From positions 1 through 22,236 of the forward strand of contig JBKPDU010000131.1 in the NCBI GenBank assembly GCA_046728055.1: 22,236 nt of DNA, in the 5' to 3' direction. The stretch comes from AC-69 sp046728055 (GTDB taxonomy: Bacteria > Actinomycetota > UBA4738 > HRBIN12). This document shows positions 15,064 to 22,236 of the stretch, one piece after another. The notes beneath the pieces are model-generated. The model made no database searches, was not told where the DNA came from, and worked only from the letters and a program-made list of their open reading frames with translations. Position 1 is the stretch's first letter, and every line of letters starts with the position of its first letter. The position numbers and the translations under genes are program-made.

Positions 15064-15297
15064 GATCCGACTCCGAGGGGCTCGGGAATGCAGCGAGGGT
15101 ATCACCGCGTTCCAAGGTGCCGGTGAGGGAACGGACCTCCCGCCCGGGATCCCCTCCGGGGCAACGGCAGGCACTCGCCGGGCCATCGGGCGGTGAATCC
15201 CCGGCCGGAGCGCGGAGGCTGGTACCCTGCGCCCGGAGGCGGCCCTACCGTCCGCCGTGCCTCCTCCCCTTATGACGACGAAGAGATGGTTGCTGTC
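15064..15297. other. dedA–topA divergent intergenic region
   Basis: A 234-base gap, the longest non-coding stretch here. TACCCT occurs on each strand: 15223-15228 on plus (GGTACCCTGCG) and 15096-15101 as its complement on minus (GATACCCTCG). Both are TANNNT-like and could be the two divergent -10 boxes, but neither has a recognisable -35. GC-rich inverted repeats are present without a T tract. No small gene or RNA was recognised. The open frame upstream of topA (from 15193) does not look like family sequence. Confidence 0.35.
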
Positions 15298-17592
15298 ATG
15301 ACGAAGACGCTGGTGGTTGTGGAGTCGCCGACCAAGGCCAAGACCCTGGAGCGCTACCTCGGCCCGGAGTACACCGTTCGGGCCTCTTACGGGCACATCC
15401 GCGACCTCCCCAAGAGCAAGCTCGGCGTGGACACCGAGCGCGAGTTCGAGCCCGAGTACGTGGTCCCGGATGACTCGGAGAAGCACGTCAAGGCGCTTCG
15501 GGCCGCCCTGAAGAAGGCCGACGAGCTGGTGCTGGCGACGGACTTCGACCGGGAGGGCGAGGCCATTGCGTATCACGTGGCCCAGGTCCTGAAGATGGAC
15601 CCGGCCGCGGCCAAGCGGGTCACGTTCACCGAGATCACCCGCGACGCGATCCTCGAGGCCTTCCAAGCTCCCCGAGAGATCGACCTGCGCCTGGTGGAGG
15701 CGCAGCAGGCCCGTCGGATCCTGGACCGCCTGGTCGGATACCGGCTCTCGCCGGTCCTGTGGAAGAAGGTGCGGCCAGGTCTCTCGGCCGGTCGGGTGCA
15801 GTCGGTGGCCCTCCGGCTCATCGTGGACCGGGACCGGGAGATCGCAGCATTCGTCCCGGTCGAGTACTGGTCGGTGGACGTTCGTCTTACCCCGGAGGAC
15901 GACGAGGCCCCGTTCGTGGCCCGCGTGATCGAGATCCCCCAGGGGAAGCTGGCCGCGTCGCCGGACAAGAAGGGCATCACCCTGTCGGCGGAAGCGGACG
16001 CCGCCCTGCACGCCGACCGCCTTCGGGAGGCGGCGTACCGGGTACGGGAGGTCAGGGAGAAGGAGGTCAAGCGCAAGCCCGCGCCTCCGTTCACCACGTC
16101 GACGCTCCAGCAGGAGGCCGCTCGCAAGCTCGGGTTCGGCGCCAGGCGGACCATGCGCCTGGCCCAGCAGCTGTACGAAGGGATCGAGCTTCAGGGCGAA
16201 GGCCGGGTGGGGCTGATCACCTACATGCGAACCGACTCCACCACGATCGCCGAGTCCGCGCTCCGGGAGATCGCCGAGGTCGTGAGGTCGGAGTTCGGTG
16301 CGGCGTACGCGTTGAAGCAGCCGCGACGGTACAAGACCAGGCAGCGTGGGGCCCAGGAGGCGCACGAGGCCATCCGGCCCACCTCGGCCAAGCGAACCCC
16401 GGACCGGGTGGCCGGCGCACTGGACAGGGGACAGCTGGCGCTGTACCGGCTGATCTGGCAACGCACCGTCGCCTCCCAGATGGCCGAGGCCCGGTTCGAC
16501 CAGGTGTCCGTGGACATCGAGGCCGCGGCGGGCGATGACCGGTACGTGCTTCGGGCCACTGGCCAGACTCTGACGTTCGACGGATTCCGCCGGGTGTACT
16601 TCGAAGGGCGCGACGACGCGGCCGACGAGGATGCCGAGTCAGCGCTTCCGCGCCTGACCGCCGAACAGGTCCTGCGCCTCCTGGAGGTCCTGCCGGAGCA
16701 GCACTTCACCCAGCCGCCACCCCGGTTCACGGAGGCATCGCTGGTGAAGACCCTCGAGGAGTTGGGGATCGGCCGACCCTCGACCTACGCCTCGATCATC
16801 TCCACGCTGCAGGACCGGGGGTACGTGCGGCTGGAGGACCGGCGGTTCTTCCCTGAGGACGTCGGCGAGGTCGTGACCGACCTGTTGAAGGAGTTCTTCC
16901 CCGACGTCGTGGACGTGAACTTCACGGCCAAGATGGAAGAGGACCTCGACGAGATCGCCGAGGGCACGCTTCGATGGGTCCAGGTCCTCGACGAGTTCTA
17001 TGGACCGTTCGAGCGACTGCTGGAGAAGAACGAGGGCGAGATCCAGCGGTTCGAGGAGGTGCTCGACGAGACCTGCCCACTGTGCCCCACGGAGGGCAGG
17101 GCGCCGGGTCAGCTCGTGATCAAGCTGGGCCGATACGGAAAGTTCATCGGGTGCAGCAACTGGCCGGACTGCAGTTACATCCGAAACCTCGACGGGCAGG
17201 AGCGGAAGGAGCCAGAGGTCCTGGAGGAGACGTGCCCCGAGTGCGGCAAGCCGCTGGCCAAGAAGTGGGGGCGGTTCGGGCCGTTCATCGGCTGCACCGG
17301 GTACCCCGAGTGCAAGTTCATCAAGCGCGAGGAGCAGAAGACCGGCGTGACGTGCCCCAAGTGCGGGCAGGGCGACCTGGTGGTGAAGCGGGCCCGTCGG
17401 GGTAAGCGGGGGAGCGTGTTCTACGGCTGCAACCGGTACCCCGAATGCGACTTCACGGTGGGCCAGCGGCCCGTCCCCGACCCCTGCCCGAGCTGCGGCT
17501 CGCTCATGGTGCAGCAGAAGGACGGCACCACGAAGTGCACGAGCTGCGGCACTATCGTTGGAGCTGTGGCCGAGTCCGCTGCGGAGGGGTAG
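15298..17592 (+). CDS. topA: DNA topoisomerase I (type IA) with C-terminal zinc ribbons
   Basis: A 764-residue type IA topoisomerase that relaxes negative supercoils. The TOPRIM domain comes first: Glu9 in VVVESPTKAKT, then Asp82, Asp84 and Glu86 in DFDREGEA, which bind Mg2+. The catalytic Tyr309 lies in LITYMRTDST. RPSTYASII and the KMEEDLDEIAEG segment are typical of the central domains. The C-terminus has three topoisomerase zinc fingers (Cys593/596/619/625, 646/649/666/672, 686/689/711/717) and a final Cys4 knuckle (730/733/747/750). Streptomyces and mycobacterial TopA instead end in Lys-rich tails without cysteine clusters. ATG 15298 is chosen because MTKTLVVVESP is the usual N-terminus; ATG 15286 is a possible alternative and GTG 15193 unlikely. 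The TAG is immediately followed by the GTG of the next gene. Confidence 0.96.
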   Translation: MTKTLVVVESPTKAKTLERYLGPEYTVRASYGHIRDLPKSKLGVDTEREFEPEYVVPDDSEKHVKALRAALKKADELVLATDFDREGEAIAYHVAQVLKMDPAAAKRVTFTEITRDAILEAFQAPREIDLRLVEAQQARRILDRLVGYRLSPVLWKKVRPGLSAGRVQSVALRLIVDRDREIAAFVPVEYWSVDVRLTPEDDEAPFVARVIEIPQGKLAASPDKKGITLSAEADAALHADRLREAAYRVREVREKEVKRKPAPPFTTSTLQQEAARKLGFGARRTMRLAQQLYEGIELQGEGRVGLITYMRTDSTTIAESALREIAEVVRSEFGAAYALKQPRRYKTRQRGAQEAHEAIRPTSAKRTPDRVAGALDRGQLALYRLIWQRTVASQMAEARFDQVSVDIEAAAGDDRYVLRATGQTLTFDGFRRVYFEGRDDAADEDAESALPRLTAEQVLRLLEVLPEQHFTQPPPRFTEASLVKTLEELGIGRPSTYASIISTLQDRGYVRLEDRRFFPEDVGEVVTDLLKEFFPDVVDVNFTAKMEEDLDEIAEGTLRWVQVLDEFYGPFERLLEKNEGEIQRFEEVLDETCPLCPTEGRAPGQLVIKLGRYGKFIGCSNWPDCSYIRNLDGQERKEPEVLEETCPECGKPLAKKWGRFGPFIGCTGYPECKFIKREEQKTGVTCPKCGQGDLVVKRARRGKRGSVFYGCNRYPECDFTVGQRPVPDPCPSCGSLMVQQKDGTTKCTSCGTIVGAVAESAAEG

Positions 17593-19608
17593 GTGTCGAG
17601 CCTCGCCGAGGAGGTAGCCGAGCTTCGCGGTACCCGATCGGCGAGTTTCAAGGATCTGCTGACCCGCCCACCGTTCCCCCGCCTGCTCGCGGCGCAGACC
17701 GTCTCCTCGATCGGAGATTGGGTGGGCTTCGTCGCCGTGGCCTCGCTCGTCGCCAGGTTGGGCGGCAGCAAGGGTGCGTACGCCGTGGCGGGGGTGATGG
17801 TGGCAAGGATGCTGCCGTCCATCCTGTTCGGGCCGGTGGCCGGGACGCTCGTGGACCGGTTCGATCGCAAGCGCATCATGATCACCGCGGACCTGTCGCG
17901 CGGTTCGCTCTACGCACTGATGCCGTTCCTGGGCAAGCTGTGGGCCATCTTCGCCGTTTCGTTCGCGATCGAGTCCTTCTCGCTCCTGTGGACGCCCGCA
18001 CGCGACGCGAGCCTCCCCAACCTGGTCCCCCGGCGTCAGCTGGCCAACGCGAACTCGCTCGGGCTGGTCGCGACGTACGGGACGCTGCCCCTGGGCGGCG
18101 CGATCTTCGCATTCCTCGCCGGGACGTCGGGGCTGTTCCCCTATTTCGACCCGCGCCCCGAGTATTTGGCGCTGTGGCTGGACGCGGCCACGTTCGGCTT
18201 CTCCGCCCTCATGATCAGCCGGATCGCCATCCCCCTTCCGTCCAAGCGAACCACAGGCAAGTTCGACATGTCGCGCGTGTGGAGGGACATCGTTGAAGGA
18301 GTGAGGTTCCTCCGGGAGAGCCCGCTCGCCTCGTCCATGACCGTGGGCATCGTCTCGGCCTTCAGCGCGGTGGGAGCCGTGTTGGCGATCGGACCCTTCT
18401 TCGCGCAGAAGACGCTCGCCGCCGAGGCCACCGGGTGGGGGGTGCTCGTCACCTCGTTCGGCATCGGGATGGGCATCGGCATGGCGGCCGTGAACAAGGT
18501 GGTCGAGTTCGCCGAGCGAGACCGGCTCTTCGTCTGGTCCTTGATCGCTGCGGCCATGACGCTGTTCGTGCTGGCAGCCATGCCGAACATCACGCTCGCG
18601 GCGATCTTCACCGTGATTCTCGGATGCTTTTGCGGCGCGGCGTGGGTCTCCGGCTACGTCCTGCTACAGGAGAACGTCGCCGACGAGTACCGAGGACGGA
18701 CGTTCGGCTCGCTCACTGTGCTGTCCCGGTTCGGCCTGTTCCTCTCGCTCGCGGCGTTCCCCGCCCTGGCCGGTCTTGTCGGGCCCGACCACGAGGTCTT
18801 CGTCGGGGAGCAGCGGATCGACCTGGCCGGCACCAGGATCGCGCTGTGGGTGGCGGGCGCCTGGGTGATCATCGCCGCGGAGGTCACCCGTCGCGGGCTG
18901 AAGCGCTTCCGGGTCAGCCGTCCGAAGCCCCTCTCGCTGGTGCCGAAGTTGAAGCGGCCACCGAGGAGAGGCATCTTCGTGGTGTTCGAGGGAGTGGAGG
19001 GAGCCGGCAAGGGGACGCAGGTCCGCCTGGCCGAGGGATGGCTGGAGTCGCAGGGACACCCGGTCATGGTGACCAGGGAGCCCGGCGGAACCGAGGTGGG
19101 GGAGCGCCTCCGCACGCTCCTGCTCGACCACCAGACGGGACATCTGGAGCCCAGAACCGAGGCGCTGTTGTTCGCCGCCGCACGAGCGCAGCACGTCGCC
19201 TCGGTCATCCGACCGGCCCTGGCCGAGGGCAAGGTAGTGATCTGTGATCGGTACATCGACTCCTCCGTGGCCTACCAGGGATGGGGTCGGGGACTCGGCG
19301 AACAGGACGTGCTGACCCTGAACGTGTGGGCGACCCAGGGCCTGTTCCCGGACCTCGTGGTCCTGCTCCACCTGGAACCAGAGACGGGATTGCTCCGTTC
19401 GCTCGAGGAGCCCGACCGCATCGAGATGGAATCGGGCGACTTCCATGCCAAGGTGTCCAACGCGTACCTGAAGATCGCGGAGGAGCACCCCGAGCGGATC
19501 GTAGTGATCGACGCCAATGCTTCGCCGGAGACCGTGCACGAACGGGTGAAGGAAGCGCTGGGACGAGTGCTGAAGGAGCGGGAGGACGAGGATGACGACC
19601 ATGCCTGA
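17593..19608 (+). CDS. tmk: Fused MFS-type membrane protein and thymidylate kinase
   Basis: A 671-residue fusion in one uninterrupted frame. Residues 1-435 are an MFS transporter of the MFS_3/EntS-like kind, with motif A GTLVDRFDRKR (84-94) and about 12 helices ending at ALWVAGAWVIIAAE. A basic Pro-rich linker (about 436-459) leads to thymidylate kinase at 460-671, which phosphorylates dTMP to dTDP in dTTP synthesis. Its P-loop is GVEGAGKGTQ (Lys473), followed by the dTMP-binding REPGGTEVGERLR, DRYIDSSVAYQG (Asp552, Arg553) and DRIEMESGDFHAKV. The kinase would sit on the cytosolic face of the membrane. GTG start directly abuts the topA stop, with GGAGGGG at 17583-17589. Its 3' end overlaps holB by 17 bases. 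This is the only dTMP kinase visible, so the domain is probably essential. The transported substrate is unknown. Streptomyces has, as I recall, a similar fusion in the same place. Confidence 0.93.
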   Translation: MSSLAEEVAELRGTRSASFKDLLTRPPFPRLLAAQTVSSIGDWVGFVAVASLVARLGGSKGAYAVAGVMVARMLPSILFGPVAGTLVDRFDRKRIMITADLSRGSLYALMPFLGKLWAIFAVSFAIESFSLLWTPARDASLPNLVPRRQLANANSLGLVATYGTLPLGGAIFAFLAGTSGLFPYFDPRPEYLALWLDAATFGFSALMISRIAIPLPSKRTTGKFDMSRVWRDIVEGVRFLRESPLASSMTVGIVSAFSAVGAVLAIGPFFAQKTLAAEATGWGVLVTSFGIGMGIGMAAVNKVVEFAERDRLFVWSLIAAAMTLFVLAAMPNITLAAIFTVILGCFCGAAWVSGYVLLQENVADEYRGRTFGSLTVLSRFGLFLSLAAFPALAGLVGPDHEVFVGEQRIDLAGTRIALWVAGAWVIIAAEVTRRGLKRFRVSRPKPLSLVPKLKRPPRRGIFVVFEGVEGAGKGTQVRLAEGWLESQGHPVMVTREPGGTEVGERLRTLLLDHQTGHLEPRTEALLFAAARAQHVASVIRPALAEGKVVICDRYIDSSVAYQGWGRGLGEQDVLTLNVWATQGLFPDLVVLLHLEPETGLLRSLEEPDRIEMESGDFHAKVSNAYLKIAEEHPERIVVIDANASPETVHERVKEALGRVLKEREDEDDDHA

Positions 19609-20734
19609 GCCCACCGTCCTGGACCGAGTTCCGGGGCAGGAAGGGGCAATAGCCTTCTTGCGGCGGGCCGCCGTGCGGCCACACCACGCGTACCTGTTGG
19701 CCGGGCCGGAGGGTTCCGGGAAGCAGTTGGCGATCCGGGCCTTCGCCGCGGCCCTGTTGTGTGCCCGGGGCGGATGCGGGGAATGTCGGGACTGCCGGTT
19801 GGCCCTTGACGATCGTCACCCGAACGAGTTCCTCGTCGAGCCGGAGGGACGTGACATCCACGTCGACACGATCCGGTCCGAGGTGTGGCATCCCGCCTAC
19901 CGCACGGCGCCCGAGCCGGGGCGGAAGGTCTTCGTGATCCGCGAGGCGGACCGGCTGAACCCAGCCGCCGCCGACACGCTCCTGAAGGTTCTCGAAGAGC
20001 CACCCGCCGACGCGGTCATCGTGTTGCTGTCGGCCCGACCGGACGAGCTTCCCGAGACCGTCCTCTCCCGGTGCCACGTCGTGACGTTCCAGCCGCTGGC
20101 CGAGCAGTTCGTCGCCGACACGCTCGCGGGAGAGGGTGTCGATCCCTCCCGAGCCCTTCTGGCCGCGCGCCTTGCCGGCGGGAACCTCGGCCGGGCCCGG
20201 CGTCTGGCGACGGGCGGTGGGCTCGCCTTCCGCGACGTGGGAGCGGAGGTGATCCGCCTGTCCGCGACGGGGCCTCGGGGTGCGCTCGATGCGGCCGACG
20301 TCGTGCTCGAGGCGGCGGAGGCGTATCGCAAAGGCCTGAAGGACCAACTCGAGGTGGACCTCGCGCCGTTCCTGGACGAGCGAGGCAGGCCGGAGGAGGC
20401 CTACCGCGGTGCGATCCGCCGGCTGGAGGAGCGGCACAAGCGCCGGGTGAGGCGGGCCGAGCGGGACTACGTCGACTGGGTGCTGCTCGGGGTCTCGTCC
20501 CTGCTCCGTGACCGGATCGTCGCGGACGTGGGCGGCGGGGGAGAGCTGGCGATCAACCTGGACGTCCGGCCCGAGCGGGGCCAGACGCGGGGGCTCCGCG
20601 AGGACCTCGCGGCCTCCGCGCGGGGGCTGGCGGCCATCGAGGAGGCCAGGGCGGCCCTGGCCGAGGAGCTGAACCTGAACCCACGGCTGTTGCTGGAGCG
20701 GGCGTTCCTCCAGCTCGCCGAGTCCGCGGCGTAG
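19592..20734 (+). CDS. holB: DNA polymerase III delta' subunit
   Basis: A 380-residue AAA+ clamp-loader protein. Residues about 15-180 hold the nucleotide-binding fold: Walker A GPEGSGKQ (Lys44), a zinc module Cys57/62/65/68 (CARGGCGECRDC), FVIREADRLNPAAADTLLKV as the Walker B and helper region, EEPPADAVIV, and the SRC sensor motif in TVLSRCHVVTF. The C-terminal part (about 200-380) is helical, as in clamp-loader collar domains. With delta and tau/gamma it loads the sliding clamp onto primed DNA. ATG 19592 is preferred, with GGAGGA at 19581-19586; ATG 19601 is in frame and possible. The 17-base overlap with tmk implies coupling. The fairly intact Walker A is more typical of actinobacterial delta' than of the degenerate E. 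coli protein. Confidence 0.93.
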   Translation: MTTMPEPTVLDRVPGQEGAIAFLRRAAVRPHHAYLLAGPEGSGKQLAIRAFAAALLCARGGCGECRDCRLALDDRHPNEFLVEPEGRDIHVDTIRSEVWHPAYRTAPEPGRKVFVIREADRLNPAAADTLLKVLEEPPADAVIVLLSARPDELPETVLSRCHVVTFQPLAEQFVADTLAGEGVDPSRALLAARLAGGNLGRARRLATGGGLAFRDVGAEVIRLSATGPRGALDAADVVLEAAEAYRKGLKDQLEVDLAPFLDERGRPEEAYRGAIRRLEERHKRRVRRAERDYVDWVLLGVSSLLRDRIVADVGGGGELAINLDVRPERGQTRGLREDLAASARGLAAIEEARAALAEELNLNPRLLLERAFLQLAESAA

Positions 20735-20736
20735 GG

Positions 20737-20750
20737 CGGCCACCCGGCCG
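20737..20750 (+). terminator. Possible hairpin after holB
   Basis: CGGCC (20737-20741), loop ACCC, GGCCG (20746-20750): a perfect 5-base GC stem beginning 2 bases after the holB stop, where the topA–tmk–holB operon should end. There is no following T tract, so it is a weak candidate only. The rest of the 85-base gap to the next gene shows no clear promoter. Confidence 0.25.
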
Positions 20751-20819
20751 AAGTGGTGCTGGCATCACTGTCGATGAAGCGGACCGGTGAGACAGTTCGG
20801 GTGGAGGGATGAAGCGCGG

Positions 20820-21209
20820 ATGACCGTTCGAGTGCTCATCGTCGATGACCAGGAGCCGTTTCGGCTGGCCGCGAAGATGGTGGTCGACGCCACCGACGGC
20901 TTCGAGGTCGTGGGTGAGGCGGAGACCGGCGAGGACTCGATCGCAAAGGCCAGATCGTTGGCGCCGGACCTGGTGCTTATGGACGTCAACCTCCCAGGAA
21001 TCGACGGCCTGGACGCCACCCGAAAGATCCTCGAGGGTTCGAGCGCTCGGATCGTGGTCCTCCTCCTGTCCACCTACGAGGAGGACGAGTACGCGCCCCG
21101 GGCCGCCGAGTGTGGCGCGGCCGCGTATATCCCCAAGTCCGCATTCGGCCCGGACCGGCTTGAGTCGGCCTGGGCCGCGGCGGGCGACTCGTCTACGACC
21201 CAGTCCTGA
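20820..21209 (+). CDS. Receiver-only (REC) response regulator
   Basis: A 129-residue single-domain response regulator. Acidic pair Asp9-Asp10 (LIVDDQEPFR), phospho-acceptor Asp55 (LVLMDVNLPGIDG), Ser84/Thr85 (LLLSTYEED) and Lys106 (YIPKSAFG) are all present, so phosphorylation should be possible. The sequence resembles the NarL-type receiver but stops after the fifth helix, with no LuxR-type DNA-binding domain, so it must act through a protein partner or as a phosphate shuttle. ATG 20820 is chosen since MTVRVLIVDD is the natural first strand; GTG 20787 would add 11 unrelated residues. GGAGGG at 20803-20808 is rather far (11 bases) but usable. Its last 17 bases overlap the 3' end of the convergent histidine kinase gene, the likely cognate kinase. 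Confidence 0.88.
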   Translation: MTVRVLIVDDQEPFRLAAKMVVDATDGFEVVGEAETGEDSIAKARSLAPDLVLMDVNLPGIDGLDATRKILEGSSARIVVLLLSTYEEDEYAPRAAECGAAAYIPKSAFGPDRLESAWAAAGDSSTTQS

Positions 21210-22236
21210 CCGGGAGCCGACCCGTCACGGTCGTGCCACTGCCCGGCGCGCTCGTGACCTCGAGCGTCCCGCCGATCGCGTCCAGCCGGTCGGCCATCCC
21301 CTGCAAGCCCATCCCATACGCGGCGGCTCCCGTGTCGAACCCCCGTCCGTCGTCGACGACCTGAAAGGTGAGGTACCCGTCGGTCGACGTCATTCGAACC
21401 GTCGTCAGGGTCGGATCTGCGTGCTTCAACGCGTTCTGGAGGCCTTCGAGGACGCAGAAGTACACCGCGGCCTCGATCTCCTGAGGGAAGCGGCCGATGC
21501 CGTCGGCTTGGACCTCGACCGGAACCGGCGACTTGCGCGCCTGGGCTTCCACCGCTGCCGCGAGGCCCTTGTCGGCCAGGAGCGGCGGGTAGATCCCCCG
21601 GGCCAGATCGCGGAGGTCCTGTAGTGCGCGGCTGGTCTCCTGTTGGATCTGCCCCAGCAGGTCGCGTGCCTTCGCCGGGTCCCTGTCCACCATCGTGTCC
21701 GCCAGTCGGAGCTTGACGGCGAGCGCCACGAGCTGCTGCTGGGCTCCGTCATGGATGTTGCGCTCGATGGTGCGCCTCCCGTCGTCCTGGGCCTTCACCA
21801 GGCGCTGGCGGGACGCCCGCAGCTCCTCGATCAGGCGAACGTTCCGGAGCACCAGCCCGGCCTGGCCCGCCAGGTCCTGGACGAGCCGCGCCGTGGCCGG
21901 GTTCATCGGGTAGCTCACCGGCATGGCGACCGATAGCGCGCCAAGGAGCTCCCCGTGGTGGCGGACCTCGACGGCGTGCTGGCCTGCGAAATGGGGCAGC
22001 CCGTCGCCGGGCATGAGCTTGGAGTCGGGAGCTGGGCCGTCCGGCCATACGCCGGCCGGCCGGAGCTCCCGTCCGACCCGGACCCAAACCACGACCCGTT
22101 CGGCCCCGATCCCCCCTCCCAGGACGGCGGCCATCCGAGGCACGACGTCGTCCGCTGAGTAGGTCTCGGCCATCCGACCGGAGAATTCGGTCAGGACCTC
22201 GTACGGCGTGGCCCTTCCTCCGTAGACGACGCGGTC
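21193..22236 (-). CDS. GAF-type sensor histidine kinase (HisKA_3/NarL class), N-terminus outside window
   Basis: At least 347 residues; the frame stays open to the right edge, so the 5' end is missing. The 21 codons before the internal ATG at 22173 read ATPYEVLTEFSGRMAETYS, family-like sequence that shows ATG 22173 is not the start. A GAF-like sensor region (RMAAVLGGGIGAERVVVWVR, on to AVEVRHHGELLGALSV) is followed by a coiled segment and the HisKA_3 box RRTIERNIHDGAQQQLVAL, phospho-His codon at 21751-21753. The ATPase domain has LEGLQNALKHA, VVDDGRGFD and GMGLQGMADRLDAIGG. This is the NarX/DesK class of kinase, which normally phosphorylates NarL-type receivers, fitting the receiver-only protein convergent with it. 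Membrane segments, if any, lie beyond the window. The signal is unknown. Confidence 0.9.
   Translation of the reverse strand, partial: DRVVYGGRATPYEVLTEFSGRMAETYSADDVVPRMAAVLGGGIGAERVVVWVRVGRELRPAGVWPDGPAPDSKLMPGDGLPHFAGQHAVEVRHHGELLGALSVAMPVSYPMNPATARLVQDLAGQAGLVLRNVRLIEELRASRQRLVKAQDDGRRTIERNIHDGAQQQLVALAVKLRLADTMVDRDPAKARDLLGQIQQETSRALQDLRDLARGIYPPLLADKGLAAAVEAQARKSPVPVEVQADGIGRFPQEIEAAVYFCVLEGLQNALKHADPTLTTVRMTSTDGYLTFQVVDDGRGFDTGAAAYGMGLQGMADRLDAIGGTLEVTSAPGSGTTVTGRLPVRTGS

Noticed and set aside
15193..15297. N-terminal extension of TopA from GTG 15193
   Set aside because: The extra 35 residues have no similarity to TopA, whose family N-terminus is exactly the sequence starting at 15298.
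18900..18990. Separate tmk gene downstream of the MFS gene
   Set aside because: The frame is continuous from the MFS part through the linker into the kinase with no stop; no good ribosome binding site precedes the kinase domain.
22171..22173. ATG as the true start of the right-hand histidine kinase
   Set aside because: The 21 codons upstream to the window edge are open and encode family-like sequence, so the gene continues outside.

Overview
The window is a densely packed, GC-rich (by eye high-60s percent) bacterial chromosome segment. Gaps are tiny, stops overlap starts, and several genes begin with GTG. I read it as an actinobacterium (Actinomycetota), probably not a classical streptomycete or mycobacterium. 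The support is the topA – (MFS–thymidylate kinase fusion) – holB run, the OB-fold/TrkA/TrkA/APC-permease cluster, and the REC-only regulator beside a GAF-type sensor kinase, all of which I associate with that phylum from memory. The TopA carries zinc ribbons, unlike the basic tail of Streptomyces and Mycobacterium TopA, which hints at a deeper-branching lineage. No rRNA, tRNA, insertion sequence or CRISPR array was seen.

Layout. 1-333: C-terminal end of an NhaA Na+/H+ antiporter running in from the left edge. 448-2727: K+-independent membrane H+-pyrophosphatase (hppA). 2782-3150: small OB-fold protein. 3147-6898, minus strand: a three-gene unit of a KimA-like permease and two TrkA/RCK proteins. 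7005-14375, plus strand: a DUF4118 (KdpD-like) sensor kinase, a KdpE-like response regulator carrying a frameshift, two tandem KimA-like permeases and an HD-domain hydrolase. 14380-15063, minus: a DedA membrane protein. 15298-20734, plus: topA, a fused MFS/thymidylate kinase and holB. 20820-21209, plus: a receiver-only response regulator. 21193-22236, minus: a GAF-type histidine kinase whose N-terminus is outside the window.

How it fits together. The centre of the window looks like a potassium-homeostasis island: three paralogous KimA-type (APC/KUP superfamily) permeases, each with two USP-like cytosolic domains instead of the single one I recall in Bacillus KimA; two RCK nucleotide-binding regulators with no TrkH/KtrB channel partner in view; a KdpD/KdpE-like two-component pair with no kdpFABC; and an HD hydrolase coupled to the last permease. 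It is flanked by NhaA and a proton-pumping pyrophosphatase, which could provide or use the proton gradient. The genes on the right are housekeeping replication and topology genes in an order I associate with actinobacteria. K+ as the substrate is inferred from conserved residues and context, not shown directly.
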